Positions 1 through 13,500 of a stretch of DNA of 64,000 nucleotides are shown here, piece after piece. Every line of letters starts with the position of its first letter. Position 1 is the stretch's first letter. The DNA comes from Microvelia longipes (taxonomy: Eukaryota; Arthropoda; Insecta; Hemiptera; Veliidae). The translations under genes and the position numbers were made by a program. The stretch covers positions 5,430,612 to 5,494,611 of the forward strand of contig JACMZG010001914.1 of the NCBI GenBank assembly GCA_018340805.1, written 5' to 3'. The notes under the pieces are model-generated. The model ran no database searches. It was not told where the DNA came from and was given only the letters and a program-made list of their open reading frames with translations.

Positions 1-60
1 CGAGCACTCAAACTCAGGGTACCTGGGCTCCAATCCTGGTACGGACGATCAATTTTTATC
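1..60 (+). mobile_element. tRNA-like SINE remnant cut by window edge
   Basis: GGGCTCCAATCCTGGTACGG resembles the B-box and T-arm of a tRNA-derived SINE. Too little remains to classify. Confidence 0.35.
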
Positions 61-79
61 GTTTTTTTTTTTTACTTAA

Positions 80-260
80 TATAAGTTTACAACTAGAAAA
101 TAATTCTGGCGCGGTGGTCCGCATGTCGGGCGAATTTCCTTTGGATGCGTGTTTCCGTGCTTTTTACACTATATAAGTTTACAACTACTAAATAAATAAT
201 TCCGTCGCGTGGTCCGCTGTCGGGCGAATTTCATGTAGAATTCGTGTTTCCGTGCTTAAC
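80..260. repeat. Two-copy direct repeat, about 90 bp
   Basis: The segment from ATAAGTTTACAACTA to GTTTCCGTGCTT occurs twice, at about 80-160 and 170-257, with small differences (GTCGGGCGAATTTC is shared). Confidence 0.7.
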
Positions 261-499
261 AACCCATTTCTTGCTTAAGGTTCCGGTTCATGCTTTAGAA
301 CCTAAGCAGTTACTCGATTGTCAAGCACTGCTCGTAACTCATTTTGTCTGTATTTTTCAAAGGAAATGCGCTAAAATCTTTAAAGATAACTGACTAAGCT
401 TAAATATAAGTAACTAAGCTTTAAACTAGTGCAAATAATAGTGCGTACTTCTAATTTTAGAGGCATAGTTTTGAACAACCAACTGGATAATTATGCGCA

Positions 500-900
500 T
501 TAAGTATCATGTTTGCAAAAAAAAATTGAAACCGGAATTTTATCAGAATTATCCGTTTTAGGTATTTTTAAGTCATTCTAAACAGTTTTCAACTTAAATT
601 GTTAAGACCTTCAAAATAGTTCAAATTGTCAGTCTGTATGCGTGTTTGCCTGAATGTGCGTATGTCATCATCTCGGCTCTCAGCGTATTTATGTTAGTGA
701 GGTGAAACTTGGTACGAAAATCAAATTCTAGGCCTAGTTGTGCTGTCCGGAATGCAAATTTTTTATATGACGTCATTAAACGGTAGTAATAACTTAGCAA
801 AAATTTATAAAACGCGGAACTTTTTTGAATCGATATAAGATTTGGCACGCATGTAGCAATGTAGAAGACTAACATATGTCTTATACATGATAAAATACAA
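500..900 (+). repeat. Dispersed repeat family R, copy 1
   Basis: Collinear with 41530-41880: ATTATCCGTTTTAGG, GTC(A/G)GTCTGTATG, ATGACGTCAT and GATTTGGCACGC are shared. The minus-strand open frame within it is not conserved between copies. Confidence 0.7.
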
Positions 901-1189
901 TATTTATAATACAAAAACTAATTCAATTTTGAACTAATGGTAAAAATATCGATATAAAAATATATTAAAATATTTATTTAAAATAGATCGATTTACTTAT
1001 TTTTAGTCTTTTAAATAACTAAATTAAATCTTTAAATTCATATTTTCTGTCTTATAATACCTTCTTAAACAGATATATGATCTGGAAAATCATATCAGCT
1101 GCATTGAAAATAATCAAGCGTAAAGATTGAATTAATATTAATTTATAATAGGCAATCAATAATTGATCAATAACAAATAAATGATAAGT

Positions 1190-1680
1190 AAAAGTTATTT
1201 ATAACATATAAATAGTTATACCAATAGATCGGTTAGTAAAATAGATCGATAGTAAATGTTATTATAACATAATAGTTATATCAAATAGATCGGATCGATA
1301 GGTAAAGTTTATTTATAACAAATAGTTATATTAATAAATCGGTTAGTAAATAGATCGATAGGTAAATGTTATTTATAACATAATAGTTATATCAATAGAT
1401 TGGTTAGCAAATAAATCGATAGGTAAATGTTTATTTATAACATAATAGTTATATTAATAAATCGGTTTGTAAATAGATCGATAGGTAAATGTTTATTTAT
1501 AACATAATAGTTATATCAATCGATCGGTTAGCAAATAAATCGATAGGTAAATGTTTATTTATAACATAATAGTTATATTAAAAATCGGTTTGTAAATAGA
1601 TCGATAGGTAAATGTTTATTTATAACATAATAGTTATATCAATAAATCGGTTAGTAAATAGATCGATAGGTAAAAGTTAA
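1190..1680. repeat. Tandem array, about 60-bp unit, 8 copies
   Basis: Unit contains TTTATAACATAATAGTTATAT and ATAGATCGATAGGTAAATG; spacing of ATAACAT is about 60 bp. Copies differ by single substitutions and small indels. Confidence 0.88.
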
Positions 1681-1796
1681 ACAACGGTAAACAACATATT
1701 TCAAGTGGGGCTTCGTTTAAGATGATTTTTAGGTCTGCGAGTTGAATGAAAATGGCCCAGAATCGTAACAAGCACACAAAGCCTCTGTACCTGGCT

Positions 1797-1963
1797 TTGA
1801 GGATTCTTTATCCTTCATAAGGATCAAATGTCCTTTGATCCTGCCAGCAATGTTGTAAGTGATCATTGGTGTTTAAGTGACGCCACAATTTATATTAACA
1901 ACCTTGCTAGCAGGATTTAAGGACCTTTTTATCCTTATGAAGGATAAAAAATCCTCTTAGCCT
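1797..1963. mobile_element. Foldback element, about 165 bp
   Basis: Arms near 1797-1860 and 1903-1963 are inverted copies (GAGGATTCTTTATCCTTC... against ...GAAGGATAAAAAATCCTC) around a 40-bp centre. MITE-like; no coding content. Confidence 0.65.
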
Positions 1964-1999
1964 TTCATCGCTTCGCTACTTTTGTTTTAGTATTTATTA

Positions 2000-3900
2000 C
2001 TAAATGGCATTTCGCCATATACTAGTGAATTTTCATCGCTAGATATATTATCAAATTTAACAAATCAATAGGGCATAAACTATTCTAAATTTTTTTAAAA
2101 ATTCATCTAATCTAACTCCTAACTCGTTTAAAATATTTTTTCTCACACAGATTCTGTGTCAGAACCATTAAAACATAAAGATCAGCTATAAAATTTCAGG
2201 TGGCTGAATTTACGTGAAAATAATGTATAATAAAAGAAACACTATTAATAATAATGTTTAACAATAATAATTATTATTGATCAATAATAATTGACCCTCC
2301 ACGGCACAAGATGAATATTTTTATTGATCTTTAGTGGAGGGCTTACCTATCTATTAATAATTGTACTTATATTATGTATGTCAATATAAATAATAAAGGT
2401 TATTTAAAAAATAAAAAAATAATAATAATAATGTAATTCTTCATAATAAAAATATTCATAACTAACTTAAACTTTTGTTTAACTTCTATTTTATTATTAG
2501 TTTCATTTTATAAACAACTCAACTTATTTAACATTAATCATCAAAACATTATTTATTTGGAATTGACACCAAAAATCATTAACATGAAAAAGAAGAGAGT
2601 AAGAACCGAAAAAAGAAATAAATAAAAAAGAAAGAAAAAAAAATCAAGTTCATAATAGAGCAATATAGCCAACAATAGAGATGTGATAAATATATCATAT
2701 TTCTAGTGAAGAAGGGCCATTTAAGGGCAGGAAGGGAGGAGGCCCTAGGAAGGAAGTGACAGTATAAAGTCAGGCCCTTTAAGGATACATTTTTCATTCT
2801 CCTTTCAAAAGGGCAGCTACGGAAAAAAAGGAAAATATTAATAATCCATTAAGCTGTTGGGGTCAGAGTTATCTCCTTTCATTTATGATGTTTTCAGATA
2901 AAGAATCATTTATAACAAGAAAGAAAGCTATTTAGGTTTTTACTTACAATGCCTTACAGCTTAAATAACTTTTTCTTTAAAAATGAAATAAATTTTCTTT
3001 TTTTCTATTTCTAAAAAGATTTAATACATTTCCTTGTATAATTTAACTTGTGAATAAAATTAAAAATATAAAAATTGTATTTTTAGAAACAATTTTATTT
3101 AAAAAGGAATTGGTTCAAAATTTAGAAACAAAAAACTAAGCTGCCTATCTTGGAACGAAACTTCACTACTAATAGTCTTATTAATTGAATGATAATATAG
3201 TTTTGCTGTTTAAGCTAGCGTGATTACAAGAAAAGAGCACATCCATTGATACAAATATCAAAAACAAGCTACAGATGTGGTTGAAGCTTTTTTTGTACTG
3301 AAAAAACTTCAAAATATATTTTTTTAACATATTTTATTGATTAATACAACAAGAATTATGATTGTTACAAGTATTAGAGTTAAATGGTTTTAGTGGCTTG
3401 AGAGACTTGGTAGAGAAACAATCCAGTGATTGCACTCAGGCGGGAGTAATTACAACTAATAAAAATATAGTGGTAAATAGATATAATTAATTTGTAGAAG
3501 AGAAATAATAATAATAAGATGAATAAATAATAGTAATAATATTTAAGAAATAGTTAAGTGAAATAATAATATTACTAATATATAAAATGAAAGATAAGAT
3601 AAGGATCTTGACAAGAAGAAAGAACAAGTAAAAAAATACAAACTAATAATAAATAATAAAATAATAATAAACAGATAAACAGTTTTGAAAAGAATCATAT
3701 TTGATAAAATATTTTAGTTCCTTTTTAGACATTATCCGATTGATGATAAATAGACACAACATAATTGTGTCTATAAATTTTGGGGGTGCCACCCCAGGAA
3801 AGTGCTACAAACATTTTTTGGTCTCCTTTATAAATTTAGAGAATACCACCCCTCCCAAAATGGATATAACTGGCTCTAATCAAATAATCAATGATATGAA
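2000..3900. other. AT-rich non-coding stretch
   Basis: Simple AAT/ATT-rich words and a small hairpin around CCCTCCACGG/AGTGGAGGG (2284-2341). I see no gene; open frames at 2579-2797 and 3701-3904 lack any recognisable motif. Confidence 0.6.
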
Positions 3901-4137
3901 ATGAAAAATGAAATGAAATGCCCGTTTTAGCAGTTTTAGCTTACGGCCCATCAGGGTATTCACCCTGCGGGAACCACCTCAGGTGGGTAGCATCTACTAC
4001 CTCTAAGAATTAATTAAAGTTGGCGAATCTTTTTATTACAAATACTATTCATAAAATCTTAGAGCATAGCCCGGGCTGCGAACCCCGGACCTCCGGTGCC
4101 AAAATCGAACGCCTTTACGATCACGGCCACGGAGGCA
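3901..4137 (-). mobile_element. tRNA-derived SINE (family with GGTTCGCAGCCCGGG B-box)
   Basis: The minus strand starts GCCTCCGTGGCCGTGATCG (A-box region), has GGGGTTCGCAGCCCGGGC (B-box), a 120-bp body and a TTTCA-repeat tail (3901-3920). A second copy lies at 47316-47499. Confidence 0.75.
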
Positions 4138-4502
4138 GATATCAATGATATATTGATGATAAATATTTAATTTTTTTGCATTTAAACTTAAACTTATTAA
4201 AATGAGTAAAAGAAAGATAGCAATTTTGTGTGAAAAAAATAAAGAAATTTATTTATGTTCGCCGAATAAATTACCTGGTACAAGCAATATTTGTAGCCCC
4301 GCTAGCAATGATGACTATTGGCCTGAATGTTTTAAAACAAATATACTACTATGTGCGGTTAACAAAAATACGGAGTAACATTATATAATCAGCATTAGTT
4401 CTGGTTTTATTGATAGACATATATAACATAATATAAACAAATCATACTTTTTGACTAAATACATTTGAAAATTTGTTTATATGGTGACAGTATACCACTT
4501 AT

Positions 4503-4999
4503 AACAGTGTGTCCCCGGATGGGGTTTACATGTGTGAGTCATACGTGTAAATGACAAAAAATTTCATTTTTTGAAAAAAAGTCATTCTCGATAAAAGCTC
4601 CCATGCAGGAGCTAAATCTCCTTTTTATTTCTTGAATAAAAAAATATGAATATTGAATGATTTTGAAAAATCAATATTGAAAAATGAATATTGAATATTG
4701 AAAAATTAAAATATTGAAATATTGAAAAATTTTATTTTAATTTTTTTATGGAAAAATTGTCTCAGGGGGACAATTAAATAATTTTATGACGAATACTTTT
4801 TTCGAAAAGTCAAAATTAAGCCTATTTTACTCTTTGTCCATTTTTCAAAAATTGCAGCTTTTAAGTCTACCGATGTGTCTAAAAATGTGAAAATCTTTAA
4901 AAACATGCAGGAGCTTTTATCAAGAATGACTTTTTTTCGATAAATGAAATTTTTTGTCATTTACACGTATAGGCAACCCCATCCTGGGACACACCGTGT
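4503..4999. mobile_element. MITE-like element with about 100-bp terminal inverted repeats
   Basis: Left arm 4503-4617 and right arm 4899-4999 are inverted copies (ends CAGTGTGTCCC / GGGACACACC). The centre holds short AAATATTGAA repeats. No reading frame. Confidence 0.75.
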
Positions 5000-5410
5000 A
5001 AACTAGTAATGATTAAAAGATGAAGGACATCTACCCTGTGGCCGAGAAGCTGCCACCAATGCTGATGCCGAGTAGAGGCCAAAAGGCTGAATGCCTCTCA
5101 TATTATAGGTGGGCAGGGTGGGGGGCAGGCGCGGATCCAGCCCAAATTCTTGGGAGGGGCGATTATTGAGGGCTTAGTATAACTTAATTAATTTTGCATG
5201 AGTGCAGGTGCCTTAACTAGGGATTAATTAGAATAACTTAACATTAGTATTCAAAAAAGTATCAAATGCGAGCAAAGCCAGCTAAAAAAGAGTTTTAGCA
5301 AATTTGTATCATGAAATTTACGGTTATGAGGTTGTTCAGATTATACAAAAATTATATGTCCGAAAACAATTTATACACAGGGTGACTTAATCTTAATGGG
5401 ACAAAATAAA

Positions 5411-5820
5411 AATATATATACTGTTTGCGCCACTTGGTATGGACCAATTCAGCTAAAACCGATCTTAATCTATTTAGCTTGCCGTCTACCTGAATATGTA
5501 ATACTTTGTTTTAAAGCTATTTTTTATGTCGTCATAACTTGGGTTGATCATAATTTGGGACTTCATAATTTATTTATAAACTATAGGCCTCGTAAGCTCC
5601 TCAACATCTCGCCATACGTCAAGTTTTGTTTTGATTTAAGAAAGCCTTTAAGAGTTATCCTTCGCTATACGTAAAGGTAGATTTTATGTATGCACAAAAA
5701 GTATATATGTATAATAGCTTTAAAGGTATTACATATTCAAGTAGACGGCAAGCTGAATAGATTAAGACCGGTTTTAGCTGAATTGGTCCATACCAAGTGG
5801 CGCAAACGGTATATATAATT
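5411..5820. mobile_element. Foldback element with 108-bp arms
   Basis: 5411-5518 and 5712-5820 are inverted copies around a 190-bp centre. The adjoining left flank (GACTTAATCTTAATGGGACA) recurs at 27293, so it may belong to a longer family. The open frame over the left part is incidental. Confidence 0.75.
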
Positions 5821-6846
5821 TTGTATATATGTATACGCCTAGATCAATGACCTCTACGATATCTGTTAAGTTCAGTAGTACTAGATGATAGGAAGGTAGT
5901 ATAGAAGAAGGGCCCCTACCTCTTGTTCCGCCATTATTAGCGAACTGTCCTAAATAGACAGGTCAAAAATGGATACCACAAAACTGTGGCGAGCTAAGCA
6001 GGCTTGCAAAGCAGCAGGAAGGTTTTCTTATGGTCGCAGGCATTTAAAAACGATTGGAAACGGTTTCTATTCAGCAGGAACATTCTGAGTAGCGTTATTG
6101 GCCGATAACTTAATGATGACGTCATTACCAATAAATAAATAAAGTTTTCTTTTAGTATACAGTGGGTGTATGATAATTGATCAACGCTACATATATCTTA
6201 TTGTACATACGTAAACGTCTATATGGCCTCAAAGGGGCCATATCAACGATAGAAATTCGCTAGATACATGGTAAAATGATATGTAAAAATAAATACTAAA
6301 ATAACAACTTTGAGGACTTAAAAAGGACATAGTTAGGTGACGAAAATTCGCTAAATACATGGCAAAATGCCATTGTAGAGGCTACAGGTCGAAGGCCCTT
6401 ATTATGTTTTTAAAACTTATTTCTAACATTGATAGCAAGATAAGAAACTCCTCGCAGATGCGATCATTCCCTAAGCCCTATTAAACACTGATGTTATATA
6501 ACTTGAATAGCATCATACCTAAATAATTCTGCAGAGGTTCCCAAAACTGCATCTAAATGGGCCATCTACCATCCAAATAAATTTTAGCGTATACCTTGTT
6601 ACAGGTGTACGCTAAAAAATAGCAAATTACAAAAAATATTTTTATAATTACAAAAAATAGCAGGTTTTCTGATTAAAAAATAACAAACTATGCGAGCGAA
6701 GCGAGCTAAAGAAAATTTTGCTCTTTTTAAATTGAATATTTTTCTAAAATTTAAAATTTTTTTCTTAAAAAGTTGATATGTAATAAAAAAAATGCCGGTG
6801 TATCTTTCTTTTTCCCATATTTTTCCTTTATTTTTTGGCTCTTGGG

Positions 6847-6910
6847 GGGGGGGGCGATCGCCCCCTTCGCCCCCCCCCCCCCTTGTATCGCGCCTGGTGG
6901 GGGGGGTCCC
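6847..6910. other. G/C homopolymer cluster
   Basis: Runs of 10 G, then GCGATCGC, then about 14 C, followed by a run of 8-9 G, in an otherwise AT-rich setting. Probably the end of a DNA transposon; homopolymer lengths are uncertain in any assembly. Confidence 0.6.
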
Positions 6911-7273
6911 TTTTGAAAGCGCCCATGGTTGGCGTGTATTGTGTTGTATACTAAACCCTCATCAGCCAAACAGTTGCAAAATAATTTGAATCCCATCACT
7001 GAGTGTAGTCTTTTTACAAGAAATTTGCTCATCCATAATGTCAAACATACAGACAGGATCAATAGGGGATGGGACATCATCACGTAATAACAAAATAGGG
7101 TGTTATGTTTTTGCAAGTCATGCAACATCCCCCCTCCTCTCCTCTGTTACAAGATAAGGAAGCTCTTAAAGATCGGCTATTGGTGTCTATTGTCTATTGG
7201 CACTCTTCAATAATAACAATAATAATAATAATAATAATAATAGTAAATAATAGAATAAATCAATAAAACTAAC

Positions 7274-7347
7274 CTTTTCAGAGACATTTTTTTTCAGAGC
7301 TTTAGGAGTTAGTTTCTGTAAATGGCTTGGAATTCTTGCTTCTTTAC
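7274..7347 (-). CDS. CTF18: CTF18 penultimate exon (last one found)
   Basis: Acceptor TGTTCAG before 7347, donor AAG/GTTAGT. Encodes GKEARIPSHLQKLTPKALKK and NVSEK, phase 1 in, 0 out. The next exon should carry the FFGR...WFRFNEG-type C-terminus that binds Dcc1-Ctf8; I could not find it between 1 and 7270. Confidence 0.8.
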
Positions 7348-10300
7348 CTGAACACAAAGTTTTATTAACACAACAGTAATAACAAAAATAAGAACACTAA
7401 TGGAGCTTCAATGGGAGTCAATTCCTAATAAAGCACTAATAGTGCTTCAACAGGAGCAATTCCTAATAAAGCACTAATAGTGCTTCAACAGGAGCAATTC
7501 CTAATAAAGCACTAATAGTGCTTCAACAGGGGCAATTCCTAATAAAGCACTAATAGTGCTTCAACAAAAGTCCATATATATTATAATATTTATTTATAAT
7601 ATAAATAAATTTATATTATTCATAAAAGAACCCACCTTGAGGAGGGGTTGATGTTTCCATCTTATTGGATACTTTATTCTGTTTAGGAGTAGATACTAGT
7701 TGAGTATCATTGTTAGCCACTGATGATGACCTATAAAGAGATATTTCGGCTCTCCTCATTTTCTCCATGTCTATCTCTCTGCTTATCATCTGTTTACCAG
7801 CATAACTCAAACTCCTCTCTGCTTTCCAGTCTGGAAAACGACCTATCTCTTCTAGATTACTGCAACCATAAAAAAAAAAAACATTTAATTAAATTAATTA
7901 ATTAACATTAACATTAATTAAATACATAAGAACATTAATTGAAATTGGGTGAGATTTATTCCCAACCAGTTTAACTTAAAGACAGGCTTAGTCTGTCTTT
8001 AATTTGTAACTTATCAACCACCTTCCTTGACAAGACTTAAGGAATAAGTCTCACTCATTTTTGACTTGACTCGGTTCAACTTAAAGACAGACTTAGTCTG
8101 TCTTTAATTTGGAACACTTTGAATAAGTTTTAATCATTCTCAATTAATATTCTACATTACCTACCTAAGCAAGAAGGGCATAAAAAAATACACACCTTAA
8201 AGATTAGTAGTAGTAGTAGTAGTAATATGGGGGGAGTGGTAGTAACTACCAGGCAAGTAGGCCATGTTGTTGGGACCTTTTTGCCAGCTCCCTAAGATAG
8301 TGTTCTACTCCTTTTAATTTCAAGTGTAGGTATATTTCATCTAATGTAGACAGAAGGGCCCTGAATTTCTATAGTTCCTCTCACGTTTTTTCAAGCAATC
8401 ATACATATTTTCACTGACTCTTATAGTCTAGTGAAAACTGGCAACAACACGTGCCCTCGCTGTTAAACCAAACCTCGATACACTTTAAACTACAAGGCAG
8501 ACACACTATAGTATTATAAGGAATCTACTATGAGGGACCTAAATTTTGCCTATACCCAGTTTCATTTAGAGTAAGGGATCTTTAACGAGTACCTGACAAC
8601 GCACAGGCTTGATACCACCGGCTTTACGTCCCTTCTGAAGGACGTGGTACACAGAATTTTTATCCCTCTCATAAAAATCCCAGAGGCCCGTACTGGGATT
8701 GAACCCATGACTAAATAAACTCAGAAGTTTAAAGTCCATTCATAGTGAATTGGCCACGTACCTTAACCACTACACCACTTACTTAAAGACTCTACCTTAA
8801 AGATTAACTGCGAATAAGAGAACAATTGAAATGATAAATTTAACATATGTTTAAATACATACGGATCCAAGTTATAAGTATAAACTCCTTCCTGGTTTCG
8901 CTCCTGGGTGTAGTTCAGGTTATAATCTATCATAACGGAAATAACTTGCAATAAAACTTCCTTCTCTTTAGCGCTTAAAAGCTGCGTACTCACCTGATAA
9001 CAAAATAAAAAGTTAAATTAAGGTCATACCCCAAAAGGCAGAATACAAGTGGAATAATTGGAATTTCAAACACCATCTTTTTATAACTTAGCTTATTTTT
9101 ATTCAGTCAAAACCCTCTAAGCCCCTCTAAACGCTCAGTAATTATTTACAAAGTTATTTTTATAACTTCAACAAGTGAAGTGGAATTGTCTCAATAATAC
9201 CAACACTAACAACGTCTTTCCACTAATTAAAAACTTTATTAAGCAGAGCCGGCTTTCGGCAATAATGTCATCTACAATGCCTAAACAAGTAATATCAAGA
9301 AGATTCAGGTCTTCCAGATGTGACGCATCAATGTAGATGAAGAAGTTGATGTTTCGCTTCCACTGACAGGAAATAATAACTTCTTAATAAAGCTTAATAA
9401 TGTCATCTACAGTGCCTAAACAAGTAATAACATGAAGATTTAAGTCTTCCGGAGGTGACTGCGTCAATTTAGATGAAGAATCCGACGTTTCGCTTCCACT
9501 GACAGGAAATAATAACTTAATATTATTATTTGCTTAGTCATGCTATTACTTATTTGCACTGTAGATATAACAGTACAGTATCTGATACATATCACAGTAC
9601 CAGGTATAAGAAACATAAGGCCCATAATTTAAGGTTAAATTTTGACACATGTTTCAGCGAGACATTAAAAGGAAATTTGACATACTAAAGTATACTTACA
9701 GTTCTCAAGTTAGGAGTAATAATATGAAGTAGGTAAGGGATGGAATCCATTAGTAAGGAATCCTTTGTTATAAAAGCCTTGACGTGAGCAGCACTACCCT
9801 CCAGACAATACTCGAGCAACTGCTTCTGTCTGCTTATTTTCTGATTTATCTGCACAAAATAGAGCAATTCTTATGTCATCGTGCAGTTCATAACATGCCA
9901 GGCTTAAAACATTAAGCTAGAAAGCATTGCTGGTCCATCGTGGTAGTTGTGGAAGACCAGCAATTTACACTCCTCGAGCTATATATTTCTACATGAAAAA
10001 ATCGCTGTTTTATAGAAGCAGCAGGCGTCCAACTTGGGAAAGTAAAATATAACTACAGGTACTTGGTTGACGTCACAGGATAACCATAGTACATACAAAC
10101 CCCCTGGTGGGCGTGTTCTAAACACACGTGTTCTGATCCATTTAAAAATCTAACGTAGTAAATGACATTAACATTGAAGGAGAAACAAATTTCAAGATCA
10201 AGACGAAATTTTATTTTTATTAAACATTATTAGGAAAGAAACTCAGCTGTGCTAAGTTATAACAAAATTGTCACAATTTATTTTTAAATGCGGTTATCAA

Positions 10301-10490
10301 TAGCTTATATTATGTCACATAATATATCTTTCATTTATTGTCGGCCAATAAATTTCGTCTTGGAACTGGTATGAAGGTGATTGCCATAAATATTTTGAGA
10401 TTATTGATAACAGACTTTCTCATCTGCCTCTATGCCAATACATTTATTTTTATATTATAATTATTATTAATTATGGTTTTTGTGGGTAGA

Positions 10491-10575
<85 letters not shown>

Positions 10576-13500
10576 GTTTAAAAAGTAATACCCAGTGATA
10601 GTAGAGGTAAACATTAAATAAACTAAACATATTACAAACTATGTAGTTAGGGATTTATACAAAATATTGCAGCAAGAGTCTGACTTTAATACTACTCTAA
10701 AATGAGCCCAGAGGTTTGCCTAGCCCAGAGTCTAAACAGAGCCCAGAGGTTTTACATTTTTTTATAAATAATCTAAACAGAGCCCAGAGGTTTACATTTT
10801 TTTATAAATAATCTAAACAGAGCCCAGAGGTTTACATTTTTTTATAAATAATCTAAACAGAGCCCAGAGGTTTACATTTTTTTATAAATAATCTAAACAG
10901 AGCCCAGAGGTTTACAATTTTTTTATAAATAATCTAAACAGAGCCCAGAGGTTTACATTTTTTTATAAATAATGTAAACATTTCGTTTTAAATAGTCTCA
11001 ACAGAGTCCAGTGGTTGGCTCAATTGTTGATAATGAAAATGTTTGCTAAAAAAGAGACAGCAATGAAGAACAACCATTTTGCATTCTATTATCATTTGAG
11101 AAAACAAAGAATGAAAACAACAAAAACAAAGAGTGAAAAAAAAGAGAAAACAAAGAGTGAAAGAGTGAAAAAAAGAGAATCCGTTTTCATTTACTAAGTC
11201 TGTGTTTTGAAGTAATTATAAAGAAAATAGAATAAATAACGTTTTTATGAGAAAATGATTTAGTAACTCATTTCTTTACAATTTAACCAAACAAAAGAAA
11301 ACTTTAAACCCAGCCTTATCTTGGGGGTGGCAGACAAAAAAAGGGAGGAGGGGGAGACAGAAAGATGAAAAAGAAAGGGGGCAATGGAAAATAGTGGTGA
11401 ATCTCATTTGAATAATTAATGAAGATGGTCATTAAACTAAATGAGAATTTAATATTCTTCTCATTAATAGATAAGTTGGTAATCAAGCAGCTTTTTAAGC
11501 TGTATCAAGCAAGCTACGTTTATAGTCTCAATTCAATCTGTTTTTTTATCATATACATAAGACATTTTAAAATTGAAGCTTATCTTTTCTACAAAACAAC
11601 TTAATTTTATATACTGAATATATTTTTTTTTTTAAATAATGAAGTCTTTATTTTATTTAAATTTACAATTAAAAAAATACATTTGTTTGTCATTTTTAAT
11701 TATGTTGTATAATTAAGTTAGCTATCAGCTAGGTTGACTGTATCAACCGAGCTTGATACGGCTTTTCAAGCTAGGTTTACAGTTTCAATTCAATCTGTTT
11801 TTTATCATATACATATAGACCAAGAGCCCAGGAGTGTTTTGTTAATAAAAATTGTAATGGCTGGAACTGGTCTCAATTTTTCGTAAATACCTTCCTGAAC
11901 AAGGATCTCGATTCTGCCGACTCGTATCGGATGGGTGTCCCAGGCAGAACGCACTTTAGGGGTCAAAGATTCTGCCTGGGAAACCCATCCGATAGGAGTC
12001 GGCAGAATTGCAGATCCATGTTCAGGAAGGTATTTACGAAAAATTGAGACCGGTTCCAGCCATTACACTGTTTGTTAACTTGGGTGGTAAATTTGACCCC
12101 TAAAGTACGTTCTGCCTGGGACACCCATCCGATACGAGTCGGCAGATTTGCAGATCCTTGTTCAGGAAGGTATTTACGAAAAATTGAGACCAGTTCCAGC
12201 CATTACACTTGTTATTAACAAAACACCCCTGGGCTCTTGGTCTAATAAGACATATTAAAATTGAAGCCTATCTTTTTAACAAAACAATTTAATTTTATAT
12301 TCAGAATATAAAATGAAATCACTCTTTACTAAGATTTGTGGGCCTTAATAGCAATTATAGAAATCAATTTTCACTCCCAAGGAAGAAAAAGTTACTCTGA
12401 AGTCCTAAGGAAGTAAAACGTAACTTATTTCCGCAAGAGTAAAATACGATTCTTTACTCCCTAAAAAATAGTCATTAAATTTTACATTATATACTATCTG
12501 TTTTATAAAATAAATGTCTTATCTTATACATTGATTAATTTGCTTGTACGCAGGATCGTAGCCAGCCAAAATTTGTAGGGGAGGTAAAGGGAGGGGGGGT
12601 GATACTCATACAACTGTAAGGGACTTCTACTAAAAACTAGTTCGTCAGAGGGGGCAACATTTTTTCCCTGGTCCCTACCTGGCTACGGACTTGGTACAGA
12701 GTGACTGATAACCACATAAATAGGTTAGAAGGTGCTTAGAAACCAACAAAGTTATTTAGTACAGAGAGACTTAATTTTATTTACACCAAATGATAAAAGA
12801 GATTTAAACTTATTCGGGATTCAAAGAGATAGTTGTAAGGTTGGCAATACCAATGGCGGAAAAACAAAAGGGTGATCAATTTTTTTAGGATTTGCATGGG
12901 AGCCGTTGAAAATTTTTCTTTTATTCCTTTATTGTTCGTTAATTTGTGATAAATGAGGTAAAAATTAATAGAACGACCATCGGTTCTAAAAAAAATGGCC
13001 AGTATTTCATAGATAAATACTTCGATTATTCCAGGATTTTAAATATAGAATCAGGCTCTTATCACTACAGACTTGGATTTGTCCGATTTAACCCAGAAAT
13101 AATAAAACCTAAACAGATGATTTAAACAAACATTTTACAAGAACGTGAATTTATTGAGTTATTTATTATTTTAGTGAGTAAATAAAATTGATTCATAAAT
13201 TAAAACACCATTACGGTGAAAATCGGCTTGTTATCAGTTAATTTAAATACCTGTAACAACTAATTTAAACAATTTAATGCAATTAAAAGGTAATTTTGTT
13301 TGTGTGAACTAAAATTATTTAAAAGTAACATTAATTAACAATAAATAAAATAAAACACTATATTGTGATTTTCTCCATGTTATCACTCAATTTAAATACT
13401 CGTGATAACCCATTAAAACCCTATTTTTCAATGAAATAGTGATTCTATTGAGTTCTTACGTTCTAAAATTAATTAAATTAAAGCACTTTGATAAAAAATT

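Noticed and set aside
6751..7128. 125-codon minus-strand frame with Gly/Pro runs
   Set aside because: Gly/Pro arise from G/C homopolymers. A different frame over 7000-7140 (DDVPSPIDPVCMFDIMDE) looked protein-like but I could not tie it to any family.
8692..8790. Possible tRNA gene on the minus strand
   Set aside because: A- and B-boxes are present, but there is no complete cloverleaf with acceptor stem and the sequence continues into a SINE body.
10430..10630. 66-codon frame with alternating Ile-Tyr
   Set aside because: Product of the (AT)n microsatellite.
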